From Xenococcaceae cyanobacterium MO_234.B1 (GTDB taxonomy: Bacteria; Cyanobacteriota; Cyanobacteriia; Cyanobacteriales; Xenococcaceae), in the NCBI GenBank assembly GCA_030064915.1, contig JASJEK010000002.1, positions 1 through 46,579 on the forward strand: a DNA stretch of 46,579 nt, read 5' to 3'. A program made the position numbers and the translations under genes. The notes beneath the pieces were generated by a model. That model did not search any database. It was not told where the DNA came from and saw nothing but the letters and a program-made list of their open reading frames with translations. This document shows, piece by piece, positions 33,629 to 43,000 of the stretch (its first letter is position 1; each line of letters opens with the position of its first letter).

Positions 33629-35785
33629 ATGTTACCAGATGAGAAATCGAATCCAGAAACCAACTTAAGAGATTCTCAATATTATTTCAATCGTGAATTG
33701 AGTTGGTTGGAGTTCAACTATCGAGTTTTACACGAAGCCTTAGATTCCCGTACTCCTCTATTAGAAAGGTTGAAGTTTACTGCCATTTTTAGCTCTAATC
33801 TTGATGAATTTTTTATGATTCGGGTTTCTACTCTCAAAGGGCAGGTAGAAGCAGGAGTTGCCCAATTGACCCCCGACGGACGTACTCCTCAACAACAGTT
33901 AGAAGAGATCGAACAGCGTCTGCGATCAATGGTAGCTAAACAACACGAGAACTTCGAGCAACAACTACGTCCTCAACTGGCAGCATTAGGGGTTAAGCTA
34001 TTAAACTATGCCGATTTAAATCAGGAACAGAGTCTTTACTGTCAACGCTACTTCGAGAAACAGGTTTTTCCGATTCTCACCCCCTTAGGAGTAGATCCTG
34101 GTCATCCTTTTCCCCATATTTCCAATCTCAGCTTCAATGTGGCAGTGGTAGTTAAGAACCCAAAGACAGAGGAGGAACGGTTTGCTCGGGTCAAAGTCCC
34201 GGATATTCTGCCCCGTTTTATTGAATTACCTCAAGAATTACAGCAATTTGACGAAGGCCAAAAAATTGTGTGGATGGGAATACCTCTAGAACAAGTGATC
34301 GCTCATAATTTGTCTTCACTGTTTCCGGGATTAGAAATTCAAGAATACGGTTTCTTTCGGATCACCAGAGATGCAGATTTTCCCATACAAGATGAGGCGG
34401 ATGATTTACTCTTGGCAATTCAGCAAGAGATTGGGAAACGTTATTTTAAAGGATTTGCGGTACGGCTAGAACTTCAAGCCTCTGCTTCGGCATTGGTACG
34501 GGAGAGTTTGATGGGAGGGTTGAATATAGGAGCAAGTGATGTTTATGAAGTTCAAGGGTTAATGCATTTAGGAGCTCTCATGTCTTTTCTGGCATTGCCT
34601 TTACCAGAATATAAAGATGCTCCTTGGCAACCTGTTGTGCCACCTCGTCTCAGAGCAATTAGTCAGTTAGCCAGAGCCGAAGATTTAGAAAATATAAACG
34701 AAGGAAACGACTTTTTCTCCCTCATTCGGTACGGAGATATATTACTTCATCATCCCTACGAGTCATTCTCAGATTCAGTTGAGCTTTTCATTACCCAAGC
34801 TGCTTTAGATCCAGATGTCTTGGCCATTAAAATGACTTTATACCGTACTTCTGGTGATTCCCCAATTATCAAAGCCCTCATGGCAGCAGCAGCAGCCCGC
34901 AAGCAAGTAGTAGCCCTAGTGGAATTGAAAGCTCGTTTTGATGAAGAAAATAATATTATCTGGGCGAGAAAGTTGGAAGATGCAGGGGTCCACGTGGTTT
35001 ATGGTCTAGTAGGACTGAAAACCCATACTAAAATTTTCTTGGTAGTGCGTCGAGAAGGGGAAGAGATTCGTCGCTACTTCCATATTGGTACGGGTAATTA
35101 TAATTTCTTAACTGCCAAACTTTATACCGATCTGGGACTGTTGAGTTGTCGCGAAGCATTGGGTGCTGACCTGAGCGAGTTATTTAATTTTCTCACTGGT
35201 TATTCTCAACAGCAGACCTATCGTAAATTATTGATCGCTCCGGTTAATTTACGGGAAAGCTTGCTGGCAATGATTCGTCGCGAAATCGAACACTCCCATC
35301 AAGGGCGTTCGGGTAAGATTATTGCCAAAATGAACGCTCTAGTTGACCCAGAAATTATTGCTGCTTTATACGAAGCCTCCCAAGCTGGAGTTCAAATCGA
35401 TTTAGTCATTAGGGGCATTTGCTGTCTGCGTCCTGGTTTGTCAGGAGTAAGCGAGAATATTCGGGTAATTAGTATTGTCGGACGATATCTGGAACATTCC
35501 CGCATCTTCTATTTTCAAAATGATGGAGAGTCAGAAATTTACCTGGGTAGTGCTGATTGGATGCCTCGCAATTTGGATCGTCGGGTCGAGGGAATTACAC
35601 CAGTTGAAGAGCCAAGCCTGGTTAACAAGCTGAAAGAAATTCTCGAGATTCTGCTACAGGATAATCGCTATGCTTGGGAATTACAAGCAGACGGGACTTA
35701 TATTCAACGACATCCCCAAGCAGATGAGTCAGAACGTAGTGCCCAAAATATATTTATGGACATGGCACTACAAACAAAATCCTGA
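33629..35785 (+). CDS. ppk1: Polyphosphate kinase 1
   Basis: 718 residues. It makes and uses polyphosphate by transferring the terminal phosphate of ATP. The N-terminal domain begins with YYFNRELSWLEFNYRVLHEA. The catalytic region has TLYRTSGDSPI, ELKARFDEENNI, and the two His expected for phosphohistidine chemistry: His466 in THTKIFLVV and His485 in YFHIGTGNYN, 19 residues apart as in E. coli (435 and 454). The C-terminal domain ends with SADWMPRNLDRRVE and KEILEILLQDNRYAWELQ. Start: ATG at 33629. No exopolyphosphatase gene is adjacent. The protein length is usual for bacterial Ppk1. Confidence 0.96.
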   Translation: MLPDEKSNPETNLRDSQYYFNRELSWLEFNYRVLHEALDSRTPLLERLKFTAIFSSNLDEFFMIRVSTLKGQVEAGVAQLTPDGRTPQQQLEEIEQRLRSMVAKQHENFEQQLRPQLAALGVKLLNYADLNQEQSLYCQRYFEKQVFPILTPLGVDPGHPFPHISNLSFNVAVVVKNPKTEEERFARVKVPDILPRFIELPQELQQFDEGQKIVWMGIPLEQVIAHNLSSLFPGLEIQEYGFFRITRDADFPIQDEADDLLLAIQQEIGKRYFKGFAVRLELQASASALVRESLMGGLNIGASDVYEVQGLMHLGALMSFLALPLPEYKDAPWQPVVPPRLRAISQLARAEDLENINEGNDFFSLIRYGDILLHHPYESFSDSVELFITQAALDPDVLAIKMTLYRTSGDSPIIKALMAAAAARKQVVALVELKARFDEENNIIWARKLEDAGVHVVYGLVGLKTHTKIFLVVRREGEEIRRYFHIGTGNYNFLTAKLYTDLGLLSCREALGADLSELFNFLTGYSQQQTYRKLLIAPVNLRESLLAMIRREIEHSHQGRSGKIIAKMNALVDPEIIAALYEASQAGVQIDLVIRGICCLRPGLSGVSENIRVISIVGRYLEHSRIFYFQNDGESEIYLGSADWMPRNLDRRVEGITPVEEPSLVNKLKEILEILLQDNRYAWELQADGTYIQRHPQADESERSAQNIFMDMALQTKS

Positions 35786-36108
35786 ATCAATAACCTTATT
35801 GTAAAATAACTATTATTCGAGCTATCTTCTTAAGCCGGGACAGTAGAGGAACTAGAGACCTAGGGAATAGGGACTGGGTAAGAGTTTTCCCAACGGTGCG
35901 CGCCGAGAAGGGGGGAGTATTTTGTTAAGGTCTATTGGCTCAACACCAGAAATTGAATGTAATTCCCCCATTCGGTGCCCTTGGATCGGAAACCTCGGCG
36001 GGAGACAGACAGGGTAGTCGCGAAGCTGACGCACCGCAATCACCAATCACCAATTCCCTTCCTGTCTCGCTTTAAGTTGGTAGACCTATTAGTTATTAGT
36101 TGACTATC
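35786..36108. other. Repeat-bearing spacer between ppk1 and glycerate kinase
   Basis: No gene seen. It holds an imperfect hairpin (about 35898-35975, with CCGAGAAGGGGG-like and CCCCCATTCGG-like arms), degenerate short repeats of the type CACCAATCACCAATTCCC near 36040-36058, and copy B of a 25-bp repeat (36063-36087). Weak inverted repeat CAATAACCTTATTG follows the ppk1 stop and could contribute to termination. Confidence 0.45.
36063..36087. repeat. 25-bp dispersed repeat, copy B
   Basis: TGTCTCGCTTTAAGT followed by TGGTAGACCT; 23 of 25 bases agree with 8758-8782. It lies about 20 bp before the glycerate kinase start. Confidence 0.55.
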
Positions 36109-37455
36109 ATGGATTTAACCCAGTTACGCAAAACTGCTCTTGAGATTTTCTTGGCGGGGGTTCAAGCTGCTGATCCTGAAACTGCTGTCAAAAATTATCT
36201 TACGCGATCGCCTGCTTCTAATAACCTATCCATTACTTTATCCAATGGGAAACAAAGAACTCAAGCTTGGTCAAAGATTCACCTCATTGCTTTTGGTAAG
36301 GCAGCTTGTGCTATGGCAACCGCTGCCCAAGAAATCCTCACCTCCAAGCCGAGTCTCATGGCATCCCCAGGCATTGTGGTGACAAATTATGAAAATGTGA
36401 GAGAGGTTCCCCATTGTCAAGTGTTTGCAGCAGGACATCCTACTCCAGATAGTAATGGTTACCAAGCAGCTCAACACATTGCCCAAAGAGTGGGAGAAGC
36501 TAAATCTGGGGAATTGGTGCTGGTGTTAATTAGTGGCGGTGGTTCGGCGTTAATTCCCTATCCTCCCTCTCCCGTGAGCTTGGCTGATAAAATCACTACA
36601 ACTAAACTCCTATTGGGCTGTGGTGCTACTATTAACCAAGTCAATTGTGTTCGCAAGCATTTGTCTCAACTCAAGGGGGGCGGTTTGACCCGTTTAGCAG
36701 CACCAGCCGAGCTTCATGCCCTGATTTTATCCGATGTGATTGGAGATGCAGTAACTGCGATCGCCAGTGGTCCAACTGTCGCCGATCCCACCACCTTTGA
36801 TGAGGCGATCGAGGTTTTAAACCCTGTGTGGCAGCAAGTTCCAGCAACAGTACGTCAACATTTAGAAGCGGGTAAACGAGGTGAAATTTCGGAAACGCCC
36901 AAGGAAAACGATCCTATTTTTGCCAATACAGACTACACCATCATCGGCAGTAATTCCATTAGTGTTAACGCGCTCATTGCAGCAGCCCAAGAGAAGAGCA
37001 TTAAACCTTGTCTCTACAAAGACCAGCTAACGGGAGAAGCTAGCCAAGTTGCCGAGGATTTAGTAGATTTTGCCCTAAAGCAAGAGCGTACTGCTCCAAT
37101 GGCAATTTTAGCAGGGGGAGAAACCACTGTTACCTTAACTCCAAATCCGGGCATGGGAGGACGAAATCAGGAAATGTCCTTAGCCTTTGCTCTGGCAGCG
37201 AGAGAGAAAGGCTTAAGGGGAGACTGGGTGTTTTTAAGTGGGGGAACCGATGGCAGAGATGGTCCGACAAATGCAGCAGGTGGCATTGTCGATCCAAGAA
37301 CTCTTACGTCCATTCCTCACCCAGAAAATTATTTAGCTAACCATGATGCCTATCACGCTTTACAACAAGGGGATGCTTTATTACAAATAGGAGCAACGGG
37401 AACCAATGTTGCTGATTTACAAGTATTGTTATTGTTGCCAACTTCTGATTCGTGA
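36109..37455 (+). CDS. Glycerate kinase (MOFRL/DUF4147 type)
   Basis: 448 residues from the ATG at 36109; a TTG three codons earlier is possible but the ATG is preferred. It matches the glycerate 2-kinase family (GckA/TtuD-like). Signatures are FGKAACAMATAAQEIL, VTNYENVREVPHCQVFAAGHPTPD, LVLISGGGSALIPYPP, RKHLSQLKGGGL, LILSDVIGDAVTAIASGPTVAD, and a C-terminal MOFRL part with MGGRNQEMSLAFALAA and FLSGGTDGRDGPTNAAGG. It phosphorylates D-glycerate, feeding photorespiratory carbon into central metabolism. An IS200/IS605 element begins directly at its stop codon, so the last few residues (LLLPTSDS) may have been changed by the insertion. Confidence 0.92.
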   Translation: MDLTQLRKTALEIFLAGVQAADPETAVKNYLTRSPASNNLSITLSNGKQRTQAWSKIHLIAFGKAACAMATAAQEILTSKPSLMASPGIVVTNYENVREVPHCQVFAAGHPTPDSNGYQAAQHIAQRVGEAKSGELVLVLISGGGSALIPYPPSPVSLADKITTTKLLLGCGATINQVNCVRKHLSQLKGGGLTRLAAPAELHALILSDVIGDAVTAIASGPTVADPTTFDEAIEVLNPVWQQVPATVRQHLEAGKRGEISETPKENDPIFANTDYTIIGSNSISVNALIAAAQEKSIKPCLYKDQLTGEASQVAEDLVDFALKQERTAPMAILAGGETTVTLTPNPGMGGRNQEMSLAFALAAREKGLRGDWVFLSGGTDGRDGPTNAAGGIVDPRTLTSIPHPENYLANHDAYHALQQGDALLQIGATGTNVADLQVLLLLPTSDS

Positions 37456-37456
37456 C

Positions 37457-38878
37457 TTACCCACGCTGACCTGACGGTACAGACGTGGGCTTCCGAGTAG
37501 CCCAAAATTTATGGACTAGCAGAACTTCCTTCAAGGTACTATTGGTAGTAGATGTTTTGACTACTGGATTCCCTTTACGACGTTTTATAGTTGGGAACAA
37601 GTCCAGCCCAACTCTCTTAAGATTTATCCCTGCGTTGATGTCGCGGTCTATCAAGAGATTTAATTCTTCATCCCAGTACTCTCGGATACTGCAATCAGTA
37701 AAGACAAACTCGTCTTTATAACTGAGCAGTTGAGTAGTGTGAGCAGGATTTACTTCTCTAGCTACAGCACCAGCTTTTTCAGCTTTGTACTTAAGAATAG
37801 AAAAGAATTGACCAAAGGCAGCATCAGCCCAAGATTTGTTTAATCCTGATTTGGCTAACTGTCCATTCTTGAGGTAACGCCCTTGTTCGTCTTTCTTGGG
37901 ATTATTCTTCCGACTCAATCCTTTTAGATTAAGTTTTTCATAGAAGAAGACTGTCTTGCCTGTTTTTAGTAGCGCACAGGCTGTATTGTAAGCATGATCT
38001 TTTCTGGCTCTAGCAATACGTTGATGTATTCTCGCTTCCCGTTGGGCTAATTTCCGTCTAGCTTTACTACCTTTGTTTTTGGAAGCTTTCTTTTGAGAAA
38101 CCTGGGCTAGCTTATTCTGAGACTTACGGAAAGATTTAAGACTGGGCAGTTTATAACCTTCTGATGTAGCCAGGTAATCATCTTCGTGCAGCACCGCATC
38201 CATTCCCATTGAGTTTGACCAAGTAGGAATAATGTCTGAAGAAAATTCAGGGATACTATTGTCCAACAACCTTAGATTTACATACCAACCATCCGCTTTC
38301 TTGATTAGCTGTACTGACTTAAGTATTGCTCCATTGGGGATTGGTCGATGATGACGAACCTTAACTAGCCCAAGCTTAGGTAAAGTCAGATAAAGAAACT
38401 TGCCACCAACAGAGCAGCTATGTAGCGAAGCTCCTTCGATGACCATTGAGCGAAAACGAGCCGTATTTTTAAACCTGGGCTTACCGTTACGTTTACCGTT
38501 TTTGTCGCCAGCTATATACCTGTTAAACGCTAGTTTTACTCTGTTGCACACTTCTTGTAGCGTTTGAGAGGGAACAGAAGTGAAGTCTAGTATTTCTTGG
38601 CTCCAGCCAACAGTCAGTAAGTTTTTCTTGATAACTGGAAGTTGCCGTTTTTGATTGTAGTAATTGGGTTGCTCTTTGAGTTCGCCAAGCTTTATGGTAC
38701 AAGCAATCTGACAAAATTTTCCTTGAGGAATAACCGCATAATCTCGGTTATGCTTCCACCAGTTAAATCTTTCTCCTAGTTGACGGTTATACCAGTACCG
38801 ACAAGTGCGAAGCCAGTTGTTAAGCTCTAGCTTCTGTTCTGTCGTAAGTTTTAATCGGTATTGGTAGTTATAAATCAC
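37457..38878 (-). CDS. tnpB: TnpB-type RNA-guided endonuclease (zinc-ribbon-less form)
   Basis: 473 residues. The RuvC nuclease residues are present: Asp227 in SMGMDAVLHEDD, Glu314 in VFFYEKLNLKGLSR and Asp413 in IDRDINAGIN. The N-terminal wedge-type part (YNYQYRLKLTTEQKLELNNWL) and the Arg/Lys-rich middle helices are also clear. Between RuvC-II and RuvC-III the usual pair of CxxC motifs is missing. Instead the segment reads AHTTQLLSYKDEFVFTDCSIREYWDEE, which I know as a variant of a cyanobacterial TnpB group. It should use a guide RNA made from the 3' end of the gene and element. Its stop codon overlaps the terminal hairpin. Confidence 0.85.
   Translation of the reverse strand: MIYNYQYRLKLTTEQKLELNNWLRTCRYWYNRQLGERFNWWKHNRDYAVIPQGKFCQIACTIKLGELKEQPNYYNQKRQLPVIKKNLLTVGWSQEILDFTSVPSQTLQEVCNRVKLAFNRYIAGDKNGKRNGKPRFKNTARFRSMVIEGASLHSCSVGGKFLYLTLPKLGLVKVRHHRPIPNGAILKSVQLIKKADGWYVNLRLLDNSIPEFSSDIIPTWSNSMGMDAVLHEDDYLATSEGYKLPSLKSFRKSQNKLAQVSQKKASKNKGSKARRKLAQREARIHQRIARARKDHAYNTACALLKTGKTVFFYEKLNLKGLSRKNNPKKDEQGRYLKNGQLAKSGLNKSWADAAFGQFFSILKYKAEKAGAVAREVNPAHTTQLLSYKDEFVFTDCSIREYWDEELNLLIDRDINAGINLKRVGLDLFPTIKRRKGNPVVKTSTTNSTLKEVLLVHKFWATRKPTSVPSGQRG
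37460..37489. repeat. Terminal hairpin, tnpB side
   Basis: CCCACGCTG at 37460-37468 pairs with CAG-A-CGTGGG at 37480-37489, with a single-base bulge and an 11-nt loop. It lies within the last codons of tnpB. Such hairpins are TnpA recognition sites and also part of the reRNA of TnpB. Right end of the element in the tnpB orientation. Confidence 0.7.
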
Positions 38879-38926
38879 AGTTGGCGGAATGATTTAGGCT
38901 ACACTGATTATATCATCAGAAGAGTA

Positions 38927-39421
38927 ATGATTGTGAAAAAAGATTTTGTTGCCCGTGGTCGGTCTGTAACCGATTTAAAAGCACATCTGGTTTTGACTAC
39001 CAAGTATCGGCGCAAAGTTTTTACTTGCCGAATGATTGAACGTCTACACGAAGTTTTTGAAGACTTGCTAGACAAATGGGACTGCAAAATTGTGGAATTT
39101 AATGGTGAAGAAGATCATGTGCATCTATTATTTCAGTATCATCCTGAAATACAGTTGAGCAAACTGGTTAATAGCCTTAAGAGTGTTTCCTCTCGCAAGC
39201 TCAGGCAGGAGTTCTTACCAGAACTAGAACAAGTTTACTTTAAGAAGAAAGTATTATGGAACAGTAGTTATTTTCTCGCTTCATGTGGAGGAGTAACTAT
39301 CTCTACCTTGAGAAAATACATCGAGAATCAAGATTCCCCTATCGCTAGCCTGACACTTGCGATTCATCCCACACTCATTGCTATCGCAATAGAGATGTGG
39401 GGCTTCTCGCGATTAAGCTAA
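38927..39421 (+). CDS. tnpA: Y1 HUH transposase TnpA of the IS200/IS605 element
   Basis: 164 residues from the ATG at 38927, which has AGAAGAG upstream; a longer frame to 38861 would run into the tnpB 5' region. The HUH motif is DHVHLLF (His64, His66) and the catalytic tyrosine is Tyr131 in LRKYIENQ. KAHLVLTTKYRRKVF and YFLASCGG are also typical. It cuts and joins single-stranded transposon ends. About 25 residues after YIENQ are read through the terminal hairpin, giving a hydrophobic tail not usual for the family. Confidence 0.9.
   Translation: MIVKKDFVARGRSVTDLKAHLVLTTKYRRKVFTCRMIERLHEVFEDLLDKWDCKIVEFNGEEDHVHLLFQYHPEIQLSKLVNSLKSVSSRKLRQEFLPELEQVYFKKKVLWNSSYFLASCGGVTISTLRKYIENQDSPIASLTLAIHPTLIAIAIEMWGFSRLS
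39368..39401. repeat. Terminal hairpin, tnpA side
   Basis: CCCACA at 39368-39373 pairs with TGTGGG at 39396-39401, and inside it CTC-ATTGC pairs with GCAAT-A-GAG. It overlaps the end of the tnpA reading frame. Left end of the element in the tnpB orientation. Confidence 0.65.
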
Positions 39422-39507
39422 GATGTCTCCCATGAAGTATCAGTTAGATCAGCGACTCTGGAAAAATTGAAGCAAGCAGGTAGCTAGAGAAGAGTGCAAT
39501 ATCTAAA

Positions 39508-39834
39508 TCAACCAATTTTCTGGCGAATATCTTTAATTGTGACTTGAATACCCAATAAAAATAATCCCACTGCAACTAACCCGAATACTCCAGTACCTAA
39601 TGCAGCAATGCCAATAACAAGGGTTCTTACTGCAACGGTAATTTTAAGCACAAAAATATTATCTGATACTATTGGTTTATCTGCGTAGGTTTCTATAATA
39701 GAGGACATGAGAAAGTAAATAGCGATCGCGATCGCTCCTGAAAAGCTTGAGGCAAAAATACAGCTTAAAAGTGTTACCTTCTTTTTCGGGGAGTCTGTAT
39801 TAGATTTGGTTGCATCGCGTTTTTTCTTACTCAT
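39508..39834 (-). CDS. DUF3082-type small membrane protein
   Basis: 108 residues. A basic N-terminus (MSKKKRDATKSNTDSPKKK) precedes two or three membrane helices: LLSCIFASSFSGAIAIAIYFL and TLVIGIAALGTGVFGLVAVGL. The stretch DKPIVSDNIFVLKITVAVRTLVIG matches the cyanobacterial DUF3082 family as I know it. Function unknown. It is divergent from the TamB-like gene, with a 244-bp spacer that includes a small AGTTCT-CTA-AGAACT palindrome (39923-39937). HIP1 sites lie inside the gene. Confidence 0.72.
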   Translation of the reverse strand: MSKKKRDATKSNTDSPKKKVTLLSCIFASSFSGAIAIAIYFLMSSIIETYADKPIVSDNIFVLKITVAVRTLVIGIAALGTGVFGLVAVGLFLLGIQVTIKDIRQKIG

Positions 39835-40078
39835 AAACTTAATAGATTATTTATATTTAAGGACAGAAGGACATACTAACTTATGGCATTAGTCAAACAC
39901 AAAAGACTGTTTTGAAGAAAAGAGTTCTCTAAGAACTTTGTAAAAGCCAGAATTACTTAATATATGTAAGGTTTCACGAACTCATTTTTTTACACAACTA
40001 ACTGCTTATTTTGGGTTGGTATTTCCGCTTTTTTTATTTCTACTAACTAGATTAACTTGTTAGTGTTATAGACAAGAT

Positions 40079-43000
40079 ATGAATCAATCATCTGATCGCG
40101 GTAAAGAGCAAAAATCTATGTCCCACAAGTATCTATTATCAGATAAGCCTCCCCAAAGACGGCGCAGATGGATAGCGATCGCCATTCTATTTTTACTAAG
40201 TAATCTAGGGGTAGGTGCAGCCATAGTAGGATGGTACTTGATTCAGAAAAAGTTGCTACCTCTAGTAGAAACTGAAACCGAAAAATATCTTCATCGTCCA
40301 GTAACTCTCGGTGAACTAAAGAGTGTCTCCCTTACTTCTGCCCGTATTGGGAAGAGTGAAATTCCTCCTACTCAGGATAACCCCGATCGCGCTGTTGTAG
40401 AAACAGTAAAAGTAAAGTTTAATTTATTACCTTTGCTGTTTAAGAAAACTATACCTCTAGATATTATTCTAATTCAACCTGATATTTATATTGAACAAGA
40501 TCGACAGAGAGTTTGGACACCGACTGATTTTGGGACAGAGGAAAGTGGGGGAGGTGGAATTAAAGTTGATGTAGAGACTATCCAACTTCAACAAGCAGAG
40601 GTTACTTTAGTTGCTCGTCAGTCAGAAAGCAAGGAACTTAATCCTCCTGTGATGGTAACATTTAAGGAAGGAATTGTCCGTTTTGTAGAAAATGGAAAAG
40701 TAATTCAGTTCGACGCCACAGGGAAACTAGATAAGGGGGGAAAACTCGCTCTCCAAGGAGAAGCAGTCGGGAATATTATAGATCTAGATCTAGATGGGAA
40801 AAAATTAGCAGCCAAAGAAATAGAAAATCTGTTAGCTTTACCTCTGGGTCTTGAGGAAGGTAGTATCGATAGCAAAATCGGAGTTAAGCTCAATAGTAAT
40901 CCTATTCCCGAACTAGACGGTACAGCACAGTTAAATGATGTTGTCTTGCAAATTCCTGGGTTAGTAAAACCTTTTAGTAAGAGTAATGGAAAACTGCATT
41001 TTCAGGGTTCAGAAATTACATTAGATAGAGTTAGTGCTTTATTTGGGGAAGTAAAAGGGTTAGCCAATGGCTCTGTTGATATTGCAGGAGCAGGAAACTA
41101 TAATATATCGGCTAAAACTGAACCAATAGATGCTAATAAAGTATTTTCCGCTTTAGAATTGACTCCTACCCCTGTTCCCATACAAGGGGATGTTAAGAGT
41201 GATATTACCTTAACGGGTAATCTAGAAAATCCCATCATTAACATAGCAGCAGTTACTACTACCCCCAGCCGTATCGACAAGCTAGATTTTACCGAAGTAA
41301 AGGGGAATCTGGAATTAATTGGGGATACTCTTTTTGTCCGCAACTTCTCAGGGAAACCGACTCTCGGAGGGATTATTGACGGGAAAGGGACAATACAACT
41401 AGATGAGGGTCAAAATTTATACTTTGATGTCCGTGGTCAAGAGCTTCCTGGGAACAAAATTGCTAGTAAATATGACACTGAATTACCCATTGAGGTAGGT
41501 TTAGTATCGGGACAAGGAACATTATCCCTTCAAGCAACCGATCCCAATAATACTTTTCGCATTATCAACGGAGTCGCTAACTTTCCTCTGGGTAAGGGTA
41601 TAGTTACCATAGAAAATCTCAACTATGGCAATGGTATATGGCGATCGCAAATTCAAGCTACAGATGTAGAGTTTGATAGTCTTCCTTTTGTGAAAGATAC
41701 TACCCCCACCATCGGAAAAGGTTTAGTTAATGGCAGGTTTGAAGCTTCAGGAGAAATAAACGATCCTCAACTCGATACTCTGGTAGTGACAGGAAATGCC
41801 ACCCTAGATACAGTAGGAGGAAAAATCTTGGCTCCTGATATTAAAGTTGCCCAAGGAATTTGGCAAGGAGACTTTACTACTAATAATTTACGACTGCGTA
41901 AACTCTTTCCCGAAATAACTCCAGAATTTAACGACAATATTGGTGGAGAATTTTATCTCACAGGAAAGCTAGCAGGAGATGATACTATTACAGGAAAAGG
42001 AGATTTAAGACTAGCCAACGGTACAGCTAATATATCGGAATTAGTGATAGCTGGTAACGACTGGAAGGCAACTGCGTTAGCTAATAATTTAGAATTAAAA
42101 CAATTAAGCTCCCTTACTCCCGACCAGTTTGCCGGACTGGTTAATGGTAAGTTTAATCTGGCAGGGACAATAGATAATATTACTCCCGAAGGAATTATCG
42201 CTACAGGAGATGGCAGTTTAACTCTTCGGGAGGGGGTATTTACTGCCAAGAATTTAAACATCAAAAACGGTAACTTTACCACTCAGATTATTCCTGAAGG
42301 TGTAGATTTAAGTCTGTTTGCCGATCCCAATTCTGATGATTTTATCCTGGAAGGAAAGTTAAGGGGAGAGTTAACCGCTACAGGAAAGATCGACAAGCTA
42401 GATCCTACAGCTATAGATGCCAAAGGCTATGTCAATTTTAGTCAGGGTATCGATCTTCTAGACCAACCTTTTACTGCTAATGTTTTGTGGAATGGTAGCA
42501 GGTTAGATGTTGTACAAGCTAAGGGTGATGCCTTAAACGCTAGGGGTTATATTGAACTGGCAGCCAACTTCTTTGATGATATCCCTGATAAACTAGCTGC
42601 GGTTAACTACTTTAACTTTAATGTTTCTCAAGCCAACGCGATCGATATTAACAGACTTAAGCTTACCCTACCTAGTTGGGCAGTAAACTTAGACCGTAGC
42701 GGAATTGTTGATTTTACAGGAAAAATCTCTGGTATTCCCTCAGCAATGGACATTGATGGCAATGTTATCCTGCGAAACTTCATCTTAGAGAATCTGACTT
42801 TTAATAACTTACAAGGTAAAGTCAGAGTCGCTCCCAACTTGGGTGTTAATTTAGCACTAACCGACAGTACCAATGAGCAACAAATTGTCTTAAACCTCGA
42901 TCGCAATTTTCTGCCTCAAGCTTTTACTTTCACTCATGACAATATTTTAGTTGAAGGCACAGGAAAACAAGAAATAATCCAGGTAAAAGTCAGTGATTTT

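Larger units (their letters stand above)
37457..39421 (-). mobile_element. IS200/IS605-family element with divergent tnpA and tnpB
   Basis: The element carries tnpB on the minus strand and tnpA on the plus strand, starting 49 bp apart and pointing outward, as in IS605-type elements. Each end has an imperfect hairpin near the end of the outer gene: 37460-37489 (stem CCCACG-CTG / CAG-A-CGTGGG) and 39368-39401 (stem CCCACA...TGTGGG with inner CTC-ATTGC / GCAAT-A-GAG). A TTAC tetranucleotide at 37457-37460 abuts the tnpB-side end. Exact cleavage points cannot be fixed from one copy. Both genes look intact, so it may be active. Confidence 0.82.
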
